In this document: positions 10,868 to 21,740 of the stretch, piece after piece
How positions within the stretch are numbered: the stretch's first letter is position 1
Layout of the letters: every line of letters begins with the position of its first letter
From: Rugalucina vietnamica
Lineage: Eukaryota; Mollusca; Bivalvia; Lucinida; Lucinidae
Assembly: GCA_964017185.1 (NCBI GenBank)
Contig: OZ024871.1
Coordinates: forward strand, 65,662,866 to 65,726,865
Direction: 5' to 3'
Length of the DNA stretch: 64,000 bases
Notes under the pieces: model-generated
The model's database searches: none
The model's input: only the letters and a program-made list of their open reading frames with translations
Told to the model about the DNA's origin: nothing
Made by a program: the position numbers and the translations under genes

Positions 10868-13861
10868 TTAACAAAAGCGTTTTGATTTTGATATGAATCT
10901 TTGAACAGCCTTAAAGATTACAGTGTTATCATTAATTGAAACGTCTGAGCTACCATAGATTAAAATATCAATACTGGGAATACATATTGTCGAAATTCTT
11001 GCTAACATGTCTATACGAATAGCTTGATAAAGGTTACATTCTAGGAGATAATGGCGAGAGCTTTCAATTCCGCCACACGCACATAAGTTACTAGGTACGA
11101 TATTTCGTGCGAACAAATGTTGATTTAATGCACTACTGCGTGTCCTGATTCTGGTATGATTAATTTGATCTGAGCGGTTTCCTGTCAAGTAATATGCTGG
11201 GGGTGCTATCAAATTGCTATTCAACTGGTGTTTAAAATTTGCAAGGGAGGGAGAATCTCGAACGGTACGGGGTAGGTCATTCCATTCTCTTATGGTGGAC
11301 GGTAAAAACGATTTATGATACAATTCAGAATTAGCCTTGATGGTCTTTATATCATTTGCATTGCGTAAGCTATAGCCAACAGATGACCCGACACTTGTCG
11401 GGATGAGAGAAGACAGATACTCGGGACATAGGCTGTTTTTCATTTTATAGAACATGATAAGTTTGTGCTTTCTCCTTCTGTCACTAAGTGATTCCCAGCC
11501 AGTTTCGGTTAGAAGTGATTCAACTGATGCTAGTCTGGTTGCCCCGGTTACAATACGAGCTGCTTCATTTTGAATAAGTTCTAGATCTTCGGCTTCATAT
11601 TGAGTGCAATTATTCCACACAACATCAGCATATTCAAGTAGCGGTCTAATAAATGAGAAATAAATGGTTTGGAGAGATTTTCGATCAAGTTGAAATTTAC
11701 AGCGACGCATAATATAAATGCGTTGCCAAGCTTTTTTCTTTACGTATTCTATATGTTCGTGCCATGTACACTGATTTGAAAAGTATATTCCTAAGTGTTT
11801 ATGACTAGTAACTTCTGTCACTTCCTGATAATTCATAGTTACTGGTGGATGGTAGAGTTTGTTAACTTTCCTTGAAAAGAGAAGAGACTCAGATTTAGAA
11901 GGATTAAATTTGACTAGCCATTGAGAGGCCCATCTATGGATTTTGGAAAGGTCAGAGTTTAAGGTGACTGCGGCGCCGAGTGGGTCGTCAACAATTATAT
12001 AGAGGCTCGTGTCATCAGCAAACAATCTAATTGAAGACTGGATGTCAACTACAATATCGTTAATATAAAGAAGGAAAAGAAGAGGGCCGAGGATAGATCC
12101 CTGGGGAACACCAGCTTGCACTGTAGACCAATTGGAAGAAGCACCCGGAAGAACAACTCGTTGTTTCCTATCTTGTAGATAGTTAGAAAACCAAGAGAGA
12201 AGAGAGCCGGTAATGCCAGCACGCCTTAATTTATATAGTAAACCTCTATGCCATACTCTATCAAATGCCTTGCTGATGTCACAAAATATAGCACGGACTT
12301 CTTTGCCGTCATCGAGAGCTTTACAAAATGTATTATACAAGTCTACAAGCTGGTTGACAGTAGAGTCCCCTGGTAAGAATCCAGACTGGAGAGATGTTAG
12401 GATGTTGTTGTCACGGAAGAAATTGAATACATGTTTATGAACAATCTTTTCAAAGACTTTTCCAATGGTATTTAACAAAGAGATAGGGCGATAGTTAGAG
12501 ACATCAGACGGATCATCCTTCTTGTGTATAGGTGTGATATTAGCTTCTTTCCAGGAGTTTGGAAACTGTCCACTTCGTAAAGAAAAATTAAACAGGTCAC
12601 AAAGAGGCGAGGACAAAGGTGTTGAAAGCTCTTTCAGCAGTTTATTGCTAATTGTGTCGGGTCCCACTGCTTTGCCCACTTTCAGATATTTTAATATCTC
12701 TTGAACTTCTCCTCTGGTTATTAAAATAGAATTAAGAGTACTGTTGTTTTCAAGGGGCGTAGCCGGAAGTGATGCATGGGTATCATCTAAAGATGTTTGT
12801 TGGGTAAAGTAATCGTTAAGAAAGTTCGCTTTGTCTGTGTCGTCGTCGAGAATTATGTCGTCGGCATTTAATGGAGGAATGGAAGAGCGCTGTTGGGGTT
12901 TGATAAATTGTTTAAGTGTTCGCCAGTAGTCTTTAGGCTGCAAGTTTGTGTCTCGAAGTTTGCTGGAGATTTTATCTGTGACTGACTTTTTAGATTTTCT
13001 AATTTCGTTCGTAACTTTGTTTCTATACATCTTATAGTTGTCATGATTTGTTTCAGTCCTTGATTGCATGTATTTGTCATAAAGGCGTTTGCGTTTGCGC
13101 TTCATTTTCTTTATTTTGGAGGTAAGCCAGGGCGGATCTGTTTCGCGAATTGTCACATTTTTATTAGGTATGAACTTTTTTGCCGTATTCAATATATGCT
13201 CAGAAAATTGTTTTGCATAAGTATCGATATTGGGGTGTTTAATTGTCTCCCAGTCTGTTTGTGACAGTGCATTACGTAATCCATTAAAGTTGCCTTTATC
13301 GTAAAGCCAGATATGTCTTGTAAATGTTTTTGGAACATTTTTACAAAATTCGAAAATACAAAAAACCGGACAGTGATATTTGATATTTTGTTCTAAAAAG
13401 GGATCCCCTACTCCACTTAATAGTATAGAATTTTTATTGGAAGTCAATATGAGATCAATACACGACGAGGAGTCAGCGAAAAAATGGGTAGGTTCCTCAA
13501 TTAGGTTATATAGGTTAAACTGGTAACAAATGCTATTGATCTTATTTCCAGAAGCTCGCTTTAGAACATCTAAGTTGAAATCCCCTACAATTAAAATATC
13601 ACTGATGTTTGTGTCGCAAGCAAGGCCGATTGATGTTTCAATTGATGTAAGTGTAGAAGCGGGAGAGGTGGGAGGTCTGTAAAATGTACCAATAAGCATT
13701 TTCTTGCGATTTAACGATATCTCAATCCAAACACATTCTATATCTTGAGGTTCAAGATCATTTCTACGTTTAGCAAATAGGTTTTCTTTCACATATACGC
13801 ATATTCCACCGTGGCTATCATCCTGGCGGTCTCGCCTAAAGGGCGGCTTATAGTCGGACAT
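10868..13861 (-). CDS. LINE ORF2: endonuclease and reverse transcriptase
   Basis: A 997-codon uninterrupted frame from the first ATG. The N-terminal quarter is an APE-type endonuclease: GTFYRPP (58-64), VGDFNLD (92-98), CIDLILT (124-130) and KYHCPVF (151-157). The last has Tyr-His where most relatives have Asp-His. The reverse transcriptase follows at about 380-650, with CDISKAFD (517-524), AGVPQGSILG (573-582) and the catalytic FADD (604-607). Near the C-terminus CAC-x8-type cysteine and histidine spacing (C927 to C942) forms the zinc-knuckle-like motif common in this LINE group. The frame is open upstream to 14023 without another ATG and encodes the start of the endonuclease fold (VHYNVHSL, FTETWL), so the true protein begins further upstream. 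The protein would nick target DNA and copy its own RNA into the genome. Intactness suggests a fairly young copy. Confidence 0.93.
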   Translation of the reverse strand: MSDYKPPFRRDRQDDSHGGICVYVKENLFAKRRNDLEPQDIECVWIEISLNRKKMLIGTFYRPPTSPASTLTSIETSIGLACDTNISDILIVGDFNLDVLKRASGNKINSICYQFNLYNLIEEPTHFFADSSSCIDLILTSNKNSILLSGVGDPFLEQNIKYHCPVFCIFEFCKNVPKTFTRHIWLYDKGNFNGLRNALSQTDWETIKHPNIDTYAKQFSEHILNTAKKFIPNKNVTIRETDPPWLTSKIKKMKRKRKRLYDKYMQSRTETNHDNYKMYRNKVTNEIRKSKKSVTDKISSKLRDTNLQPKDYWRTLKQFIKPQQRSSIPPLNADDIILDDDTDKANFLNDYFTQQTSLDDTHASLPATPLENNSTLNSILITRGEVQEILKYLKVGKAVGPDTISNKLLKELSTPLSSPLCDLFNFSLRSGQFPNSWKEANITPIHKKDDPSDVSNYRPISLLNTIGKVFEKIVHKHVFNFFRDNNILTSLQSGFLPGDSTVNQLVDLYNTFCKALDDGKEVRAIFCDISKAFDRVWHRGLLYKLRRAGITGSLLSWFSNYLQDRKQRVVLPGASSNWSTVQAGVPQGSILGPLLFLLYINDIVVDIQSSIRLFADDTSLYIIVDDPLGAAVTLNSDLSKIHRWASQWLVKFNPSKSESLLFSRKVNKLYHPPVTMNYQEVTEVTSHKHLGIYFSNQCTWHEHIEYVKKKAWQRIYIMRRCKFQLDRKSLQTIYFSFIRPLLEYADVVWNNCTQYEAEDLELIQNEAARIVTGATRLASVESLLTETGWESLSDRRRKHKLIMFYKMKNSLCPEYLSSLIPTSVGSSVGYSLRNANDIKTIKANSELYHKSFLPSTIREWNDLPRTVRDSPSLANFKHQLNSNLIAPPAYYLTGNRSDQINHTRIRTRSSALNQHLFARNIVPSNLCACGGIESSRHYLLECNLYQAIRIDMLARISTICIPSIDILIYGSSDVSINDNTVIFKAVQRFISKSKRFC

Positions 13862-14023
13862 GTGTATACTATCATCAGTTATACTATTGTTGAGCCATGT
13901 TTCAGTGAAACATAGAACTTGGAAAGAAGAAAGCTCAGATTCTAGAAGGGATACCTTATGTTGCAGGCTATGTACATTATAATGAACGACGGAAAACTTT
14001 TCCTGGATAAGATCATAATATCG

Positions 14024-14116
14024 TTATGTAGAATCATTGATCGAAGAATCACTAGAACTGTGCTCATCAGATGAGTTTGATCCCGTGTAGGGCGGCCCAG
14101 GGTTTGGGTGAACATC
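14024..14116 (-). other. 2A-like motif and in-frame stop before the endonuclease
   Basis: In the same frame as the endonuclease, codons at 14116-14093 read DVHPNPGP, resembling the D-x-E-x-NPGP ribosome-skipping motif known from several invertebrate non-LTR retrotransposons. The Glu is His here. A Ser/Asp-rich linker follows and the frame meets TAA at 14026-14024. A stop-free version would join an upstream product to the endonuclease through this motif. Activity cannot be judged from sequence. Confidence 0.6.
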
Positions 14117-14130
14117 GCAGTAAGATAATG

Positions 14131-14889
14131 GAGAGCATCACTAAAAATTCGAAACTTGTAAAATGTTTAATGCCCTTCACTTTGAAGTGTTTATGATAAT
14201 GCAAGCCTATCCGTGCCCTATACATTGCAATATCAATCATTTTAAGTTATGCAATCGACGATTGCACGGACAAATCTGGTGGGCACATACAGGCTACAAT
14301 TTGGCATGAAAAAAATATGCATTCAGGAGGCTACGCGGCAAAGCTAAACAAGGTTCCCCGTGGAGTTGAACATAAGTGTGATTTGTTCATGGGTTGTGAT
14401 ATATCGTTGAATGAGATTCATTATTTTGAAGTTTTTAAGTTTTTGAATTTAGCAAGAGAGATTTTTTAAACTGACACAAAAATCAAATTACTATTTTAAA
14501 AACTGTAAAAAGAGATGCAAGATTCCATCATGGTCAATTTTACATGTAACTAACGAACATTACATTCGAGCAAGAATGGCGCTGGTAAGTTCACACATCT
14601 GCACAATCTTAGCTGCGTCCTTATTGCTGAATGCATAGAAGGTGGAATGCTTCCGTCACATATATATGACTTGTTTTATTTCATGACTGGTGAAGAAGAC
14701 AAGCATTAATACTAAGGAATGAACATAAGATTAATGTTCATGTGGCGTAGCACAAACTTGCATGCATTTGGCTGTACAGTTACGTTTGAGTCGCCTAGGA
14801 CGACAAGAAAAATTATGTATCGAACATGGGATCTGAAAGAGTACAAGACCGCAACAGTACTAATAGCATATTGCGAGTGTGAGTGATCA
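14131..14889. other. unassigned sequence
   Basis: No gene or repeat recognised. Short ORFs here lack family features. Confidence 0.5.
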
Positions 14890-15168
14890 CACCACGAAAA
14901 CATGTCCATATGGTATAGAGTAATTTTGTCATATCAAAAATCGAAATTTTTGAGCAGAAAAAATGTTGGTATTTTACCCATTTCCGCCCAAAACACAGAC
15001 CGCGGGTACACGTTAGAACCGCCTCGTCGAGGCGGTTCTAACAAGCACCCACAATCCACGCTCCGGAGCAAAAACAAGAAAAATAGGTATACTCCTGCAA
15101 ACCCCAATTTTTCTATGTAAAAGTGGGGTTCGCTGGGGTATACATTTCACGGACATGTATTCCTGATG
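14890..15168 (-). mobile_element. MITE-B, full length
   Basis: A 279-bp copy with ends CACCACGAAAACATGTCC and CGGACATGTATTCCTGATG and an almost perfect central hairpin (GAACCGCCTCGTCGAGGCGG). Overlapping short ORFs on both strands are translations of the hairpin. Confidence 0.88.
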
Positions 15169-16148
15169 AAACCTATTCTCATAAAAACCATGACCGTTGA
15201 AAGTGTACGTATACATAATAATTTCAAAAAAGTACAAAATCATAACAAAAGTATGCCGTATGGTTAAAGTTACATAACTCAGTCTGTACATACAAAATAC
15301 ACCATAAACTCACCGCCTTGACTCGGAGAGAAAACCACTATCTCGGATACAGACTAGACTGTACTATACATGTAAACCTACACCTGTATTAAAGATAACA
15401 AATGACGATATAATATGATATTAAGAGAATGGTCAAAAATTGTATGACGCTTACTAGTCAGTCGCGACATGGACAAATCTAGTCATGCACTGGCATTTAG
15501 TGGTACAAAGACACTTGCGAGAGCCGGTTTGGGTCTAAACTGGTCTGCTTATACATTATAATTGTGTGCAAAATGACATTTGTAAGTTCTGGACATCCCA
15601 GTTACATACGTTTATAAGGTGGTCAAGGGTTCAGGCTCCGTACGTAGCTTGACGTAGTGTTTAACGTCGTGCCAGCCGGGTATCAACTGGTGACAGCATA
15701 TGCGCACGCATACTTGATACAGTTGGCATAATTGCAGTATCCGGCCAAAATGGCTGAAGTTGCATGATTTAAAAAGAAAATGAAATTCTTATTTTATGGC
15801 TACATTGCGTCTGAGTTTGGAAAAAGACCCCATCCATGCATGGAGAAAAGAAGATGATTTTAAATACATTTCGAACATTTTTGTGATGTTTGCTATCAAC
15901 AGTTATTCCAGTGAGAAAGATCTACAAACATGACAAAGGTAGTACATGTAATTAGTATATAAAATATACATGTATGCTCAAATGTCAGGCCTACAATGTA
16001 AAACATTACTTTAAACATGACGCACATCATACACATTCCAAGGCTATCAATAAATACAATAATAGTTGGTCATGTGATCATAATCGATACATCGGATTGA
16101 TTTGCTGTAAACCTTAAAAAGTTCAGGCTTAAACGTGTAGTTTTCATA
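15169..16148. other. unassigned sequence
   Basis: AT-rich, with no ORF over 60 codons beyond the edge of the MITE and no repeat recognised. Confidence 0.5.
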
Positions 16149-16426
16149 CATCAGGAAAACATGTCCGTGCAATGAATACCCCCGTAAACCCCACTTTTAT
16201 ATAGTAACACTGGGGTATACAGGGGTTTGCCTATTTTTCTTATTTTTGCTCCAAAACATAGATTGTGGGTACTCGTTAGAACCGCCTCGGAGAGGCGGTT
16301 CTAACGTGTACCCAAAGTCAATGTTTTGAGCAAAACTAAGGAAATTGCCAAACTATTTTTAATAAAAATTTTAATTTTTACAGCTGAAAAAATCTCTGTA
16401 TATTGCACGGGCAAGTTTTTGTAATG
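16149..16426 (+). mobile_element. MITE-B, full length
   Basis: A 278-bp copy, CATCAGGAAAACATGTCCGT to AGTTTTTGTAATG, with the hairpin GAACCGCCTCGGAGAGGCGG. It ends exactly where segment W copy 2 starts; a decayed MITE-B also precedes copy 1. Confidence 0.88.
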
Positions 16427-17140
16427 AACTTTCTACTCGGGTTGTTTATTTGCTTATGATGCTGGTTATACTCGTGCTAGTTCATTTACTGTAATGATTG
16501 AATATTTACAGGAATTTCTATATTTCTGAATCCAATCATGTATTGAAAATGTAATGCTCTGGTTCATTTCGTCTGATAGTTGTATGTAAAATGTGTCAGA
16601 ATGGGTGACAATATTAGTAGGGAGCTATGTCAGTATGTTTTGCCAGAGCAGCTCGGGATTTTATGTAACTGTTTACGATGTAACTATTTATCGTTGATTT
16701 TGGTGAGAAGCAGGAGTATTATTCTTTGCTGACAACATTACAAAAGCTGTAACATGGTTCTTTTTCTCAGAAAATGACAACGTATGCCTGTAACAGTAAT
16801 GTTGTCAAACATTTAAATCTGGGGGGTGTTAGGAGCAAAGAATGCTTATTTTCTGTACTCAAAATCCCAATCCCGGAAAAAAAAAAAACAAAAAAAACTG
16901 AAAGCTCGAATATGCCAAATTAACCTAATAAAATTTTCAAACGCGCAGTCATATAAATGATTCTACAAAAAACTGTCTTAAATGCAATGTGTTACACTTG
17001 AGGTATTTGCTATCGCATACCACAAACGGGAGTATCTGGTCTAGGTTTACAATTGCTTTTCGGCTTTCATTTAAACTAGATATATACTTGTTTAACTCAC
17101 AATATTGCACTCACTATTGTCTGATAAGTAAACGTGTACT
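16427..17140 (+). repeat. segment W, copy 2, with a 267-bp insertion
   Basis: Matches 9968-10425 except for extra sequence at 16711-16977. The insertion contains an imperfect hairpin: TATTCTTTGCTGACAACATT at its start and GTAATGTTGTC plus AGCAAAGAAT near 16797-16840 are inverse partners. It also has an A-rich run at 16878-16900. No clear target duplication is visible. Confidence 0.75.
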
Positions 17141-17188
17141 GTACTTTTCATAGATGCATAACCAGATTAAGCAGTTCAAGATACAAAT

Positions 17189-17422
17189 GAGCCATCTCGT
17201 GGGAAAACAAACAATGTGGTTTCCGAACAGGTCCGACACAAACCGGCCTGTATAAGCACAGAAAAGAGCTAGAAGCTTGAAATTTCGGATTTAAGTAGAA
17301 GAGGAACTGTACTATCCGAGTAGCGAAAACAAAGGCGCTGATCAGCTTCGCGGTTACCGCGAAGTTGGTCTGCGCCTTTGTTTTCGCATATGAAGATTGT
17401 TGGTTTTCCCATGGGGCGGCTC
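17189..17422 (+). mobile_element. MITE-A, full length with AAAT duplication
   Basis: A 234-bp copy from GAGCCATCTCGTGGG to GGGGCGGCTC. It is flanked by AAAT at 17185-17188 and 17423-17426, the proposed 4-bp target duplication of this family. Confidence 0.9.
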
Positions 17423-17426
17423 AAAT

Positions 17427-18174
17427 ATTCATGATGAAATGAATCTGACTCTGACAGAAATGTTTGTCTTGTTTGACAAAGTAGATTTTACAATCAACAT
17501 AATACATAAGGTTTGCCCGATTAATTTGCGTTCATAGCCAACCAAATCAAATCGAAGGTAATCGTATTAAAGAACAGAGCAAAAGCATTTCCTTTAAAAG
17601 TCAGTTGCCCAAAATCTTCAACAAAATGCTACTTATTGGCAAAGCATTCAAATTTATTGTTTTAGAGGGTCTAATATGATTAACTGTTTACATAAATTTG
17701 AAAGATTCAACTTTCATGCATTTGTAACTTAACTCCAGTAGGCATACCAAGCGAAAGCTGGCGATTTCACCACTAATATTAAAACTTATTACACTCCCTG
17801 TTCTCAATCTCAGTAAAGCCTGTGTTGACAATTGCAACATAATTAAAACACAAGATTAAGACTGTGTCTGGAGCGGACGTCTTAACAATAATAATATCAA
17901 TCCAAGTCTTATCCATTTAATGTCTGTCTGAAAAACAACAGTGCTATGTTTCGGAATTTTTTGTGTCAATTCAGAGCGTACATGTATCAAAAAGTCCACC
18001 ACAGGGAACCTACCTTAACACTACCTAGTAAAGGTCTCAAATACATTTGTATGTATTTTTGGAGGCTTTCATTTCCGATTGCCATTTAAAAATCATCATT
18101 TTATGTTTCCTTCTTACTTATGCAGTTAACAAATAAGGATAGTATCCCGTGAACATATTGTGAACTACCTTAAT
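17427..18174. other. unassigned sequence
   Basis: No gene, RNA or repeat recognised. Confidence 0.5.
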
Positions 18175-18366
18175 CATTAACATTAGTTTAGAAGCCTTCG
18201 TGGTACAGTGGTTATATCACTCGCCTTGTAAACCAGAGTCGCAGGTTCGATCCCGGGCTTCTCCAGTCCGTCGGATGGGACTATAAACCGAGGTCCCGTC
18301 TCCATATGACCTTAGCTGTTGGTGGAACGTTAAACCCCAAGTAACCTAACCATTAACATTAGTTTA
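18175..18366 (+). mobile_element. tRNA-Thr-like SINE with 16-bp target duplications
   Basis: The SINE is 18191-18350 and sits between perfect direct repeats CATTAACATTAGTTTA at 18175-18190 and 18351-18366. The head (18191-18261) resembles tRNA-Thr(TGT): a 7-bp acceptor stem (GAAGCCT with GGGCTTC), anticodon loop CTTGTAA and B box GGTTCGATCCC. The anticodon stem has two mismatches, so it is not a functional tRNA. The body (GTCGGATGGGACTATAAACC, then GAACGTTAAACCCC) resembles a conserved SINE domain of many marine invertebrates. Transcription would use the internal pol III promoter, with insertion by LINE machinery. Confidence 0.9.
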
Positions 18367-18686
18367 ATAGTATGTTTTCGTGTCACTCATATCTTACTTG
18401 CTGAGCACGTCCTCCAAAATGGTTCCAGCTAAAATACGAATGTGCGCATCATATCATTTTAAAGTGCCCCATGAATAGAAAATGTTGTTAGTGATCATTT
18501 TAGTGGCTACAGTACTAGGTAACTTATATCTGGTTACGCATTCTCAGAAGGTCGTACTGTTAAGAAAATGCAGATTTTTCATTATGATAGTGACGTTGAT
18601 ACAGTAATATGTTGAAAATATCAAATGTTCTGCTAATTCGTTACAATATGTCAATCATTGATAAAGCTGGGTGCATGTTGTGAAAT
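18367..18686. other. unassigned sequence
   Basis: No feature recognised between the SINE and the MITE. Confidence 0.5.
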
Positions 18687-18904
18687 GAGCCGCCTCGTGG
18701 GAAAACCAACAATCTGCATAGGCGAAAACAAAGACGCAGATCAGCTTAGCGCCTTTGTTTTCGCTACACGGATAGTACAATTACTCTTCTACTTACATGT
18801 AAATCCGAAATTTCAAGCTTCTAGCTCTTTTCTGTGCTTGTACAGCCCGGTTTGTGTCGGACCTGTTCGGAAACCACATTGTTGGTTTTCCCACGAGGTG
18901 GCTC
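18687..18904 (-). mobile_element. MITE-A with shortened hairpin
   Basis: A 218-bp copy from GAGCCGCCTCGTGGGAAAAC to GAGGTGGCTC. The internal hairpin is reduced to GATCAGCTTAGCGCC. It lies about 80 bp before the splice acceptor of the second lectin exon, so it is probably intronic. Confidence 0.88.
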
Positions 18905-18986
18905 ATTAATGGTTCGGTAACACAAGTCATTGATGTCCTCAAAGATTCAATCGATTTGTTATTTAAATCTATACATATTTTTTCAG

Positions 18987-19403
18987 CGTTTTCGCTTGTA
19001 AACACATGCAAAGATGGATGGGTCGCATTCCAGGACAGCTGCTACCTTTTTATTGATGATGCATTTGAAACATGGCCGTCCGCCTTGATACACTGTGCCG
19101 CTCATGGAGCCCACTTGGCATCCATAGAAACAAAAGATGAAGATACTTTCCTACGGGGCTTCAGTAACAAGCTTTTCAAGTGTGGCATTAGAAATCATAC
19201 AACTTCATTTTGGGTTGGAGGCACTGATGATGCTATAGAGGGGCTTTGGAAATGGCACGACACTGACAAGCCGTTGACCTACTTTAATTGGTGGCCTGGA
19301 CAACCACAAAACCGTAGCAGCGAAGATTGTTTGTGTTTGTTTGGAAGGCATGGTTTTACATGGGACGACGCGCATTGCGCATTAGAGACTTTTTCATTTT
19401 ATT
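18987..19403 (+). pseudogene. C-type lectin domain exon, frameshifted at its end
   Basis: The exon starts after a clear acceptor (TATTTTTTCAG, ending 18986) in the same phase as the lectin exon at 3430. It encodes a closely related C-type lectin-like domain: TCKDGW start, CYLFIDDAF, FWVGGTD, a QPQ calcium-loop triplet, SEDC and WDD in the WND position. After the Cys of DAHC there are 13 bases where the first copy has nine, so the frame shifts and stops at TGA near 19406. The lost frame then resumes as FICEQ and ends with the same IEVIG-stop as copy 1. The last canonical cysteine is thus not in the main frame. Either this is a recent pseudogene, a lectin with an altered end, or a base-call error. 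The upstream part of the open frame belongs to the MITE and intron, not the protein. Confidence 0.8.
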
Positions 19404-19532
19404 TGTGAGCAGCCCGAAAATCATATTGAAGTCATAGGATAAAAGATAATTGTTGCCTACAGCTGTATTGTGTATTGTATTTGTTTCTGTTTCACATGTT
19501 TATTATGTTTAAAATTCTGTTTCCGTCATATA

Positions 19533-19538
19533 AATAAA
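19533..19538 (+). promoter_or_regulatory. polyadenylation signal of the lectin copy
   Basis: AATAAA lies about 110 bp past the conserved stop of the second lectin exon. The 3' flanks of both lectin copies still resemble each other (CAGCTGTATT, TTTCACA), so the exon duplication included 3' untranslated sequence. Confidence 0.55.
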
Positions 19539-20060
19539 ACGAGTAGGACTTACAAATACTTTTAAGGAGTAACAATTCCGAAGAAATTCAAAGATGACAT
19601 CGCGTCTGAGTTTGAGGCACGAATTGAGATTTTAAATGATTTTGCGTTAAACTATTGTCAATTCTAAATTGTTTTCAGATACCACGTCAATTGAGGGCAT
19701 GTTGGGTAAGATAATCTGCTGCACGTTTGATAGTCATTAGGTCATTGACAATATTGTTTCGCTTTCGACTACATGATTTGCCATATATTAAGCTACATCG
19801 AAATACTCTAGGGAGACAGTATAAGAATGGGAATATGTTAAAGTTGCATATCAATTTTGAAAGGCATAGATCTGTTCTTCATTTTCGCTCATCCTAAACC
19901 GTGTCTACTTTTTGTTTGCGCACGCATGGTATGCATGTTCATACATGATATACATGTTTATACTTCTATAAATCGTCATAGCATTAAATTAGAAACTGCA
20001 CTTTTTAGGGTTCTTTGAGTCGATGGTAAATGAAAAGTTTTACTTGATTCCGGACGAAGT
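19539..20060. other. unassigned sequence
   Basis: No gene or repeat recognised. Confidence 0.5.
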
Positions 20061-20308
20061 CATCAGGAAAACATGTCCGTGAAATGTTTACCCCCTCATA
20101 CCCCACTTTTATATAGTAAAACTTGGGTATGCAGGGGTATACCTATTTTTCTTATTTTTGCTCCAAAACATAGATTGTGAGTACTCGTTAGAACAATCTA
20201 TGTTTTGAGCAAAAATAAGAAAAATATCAATTTTTTTTTCCAGTGAAAATTTTCATTTTTACAGCCAAAAAAAGTTTCTATATATTGCATGGGCGTGTTT
20301 TCGTAATG
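20061..20308 (+). mobile_element. MITE-B with reduced hairpin
   Basis: Ends CATCAGGAAAACATGTCCGT and GTGTTTTCGTAATG. The hairpin tip with its GCCTCG word is deleted, leaving GTACTCGTTAGAACAATCTA. Confidence 0.85.
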
Positions 20309-20842
20309 TCAACTGATTAAAAAAAAATAATAAAATCAAGGCGATGGCAAATTAAATTACTGCTGAACAGACATAGTGTATACAGAAGTTTTTTTACTCG
20401 AAGCAACTATAAGATGCATGAAAAAAATAGTTGCTACATGATCGTCTCCTTGTGTTAGTGGTTAAGCTTGTTCGAATTTGTTTTTAATACCGCCTTTTTC
20501 CATTCACAACCTTACTGTCCGAAAGTGAAAAGAGAAGCCGCTTTGGCCCTATCCATTTTAAATTTCGTAACATTTGTCCTATTTGCAACATTAGATATTC
20601 GAGGGAATGCTCATTTATTTTCAAGTTATGAATTATCTCTTTTTTTTCTGACGCATTAAAATATAACTCTATTGAGCGGGTTGCATGATTAGATTTATTT
20701 AAAATCCTCACGGATTTATCGAAACGATTCTGAATTTTCTCAAGTCTGACAAATTGAATGAAGTTTTAGAGACTCATTACTAATGAGCACCTAGAGAATT
20801 TTAAAGACTGAAACACAAAACGCGACAGGGTAATTTATACTT

Positions 20843-21072
20843 CACCAGGAAAACATGTCCGTGTAATGTATACCCCCTTGAACCCCACTTTTATACAACA
20901 AAAATGGGGTATGCAGGGGTATACCTAATTTTCGACGAGGCGGTTCTAACGTGTACCCACAATCTATGTTTTGAGCAAAAATAAGAAAAATATCAAAATT
21001 TTTCAGCCAAAAATTTTCAAATTTTATAGCTCAAAAAATCTCTGTTTATTGCATGGACAAGTTTTCGTAATG
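20843..21072 (+). mobile_element. MITE-B with half its hairpin deleted
   Basis: Ends CACCAGGAAAACATGTCCGT and AGTTTTCGTAATG. The left hairpin arm is missing, so the tip joins at TTTTCGACGAGGCGGTTCTA. Confidence 0.8.
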
Positions 21073-21740
21073 TGTATCCGTAATTTAAAATTCTGGTCAG
21101 CTGGACGCTTACGCAAAATGTTTGCGATTGGTTTAAAGGAAAATTGCAAAAATTGACTTTGTGAAATAATCCTAGTGGATGACATCACGTGTTTTATTTC
21201 AAACTGGCCAATTTGCGAATTGTGTGTTCGTTTTTTCTCCAATACATGTATCATAGAAAATGATACAACTTATTGCTCTGAAGTGTTTCTGAAGATTTTC
21301 TTTGTCAATTTGTCATAAAGACACGCGCGACATGTAACTGAAAATACATCAAGAAGATTACAAAAGGCTGTTGCAAATTGATAACAGTTTTGCTGGAAAG
21401 AAAAGAAGATTTGACATGATTTAGGGTTTGAACAGTTGAATGAGATAATATCGCATTTATTGATGTTCTTTGGAATTATTTAAAGAAACTTTTGAAATAT
21501 GTCACTGCAAGATACACAGTTAAAATATTTGGCACAATTATTTGGTTATAATGTTCAGTTCATAGTTGGTATCCAACCGGAGCTTGAAAATGCAACACGC
21601 CGCGAACATGCAGCACTTCCGTCTTGTTACGTATGTGTGTTTCTTGACAATTTTCGTTCTAGAGACGAAATAAGTCACCCTGTCACTCTTAAATTATTGT
21701 TTGGTTACATGAACAGACGTATAAAATTATGATTAACATA

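Larger units (their letters stand above)
10430..14130 (-). mobile_element. CR1/Jockey-like LINE, 5' end decayed
   Basis: The element covers the ORF2-type frame at 10868-14023, a roughly 430-bp 3' untranslated region that ends next to segment W, and a short 5' stretch with a 2A-like motif. No target duplication was identified. An AATAAA on the minus strand lies at about 10448, and no long A-tail is visible, which fits the CR1/Jockey group. The upstream frame closes at a TGA shortly before the 2A-like motif, so the ORF1-like region is missing or degraded. Confidence 0.85.

Noticed and set aside
18191..18261. A functional tRNA-Thr gene
   Set aside because: The anticodon stem has two mismatches, no terminator follows, and the unit continues into a SINE body with target duplications outside it.
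18854..18986. N-terminal extension of the second lectin
   Set aside because: It is MITE-A and intron sequence ahead of a clear splice acceptor, and the first lectin copy has nothing similar.
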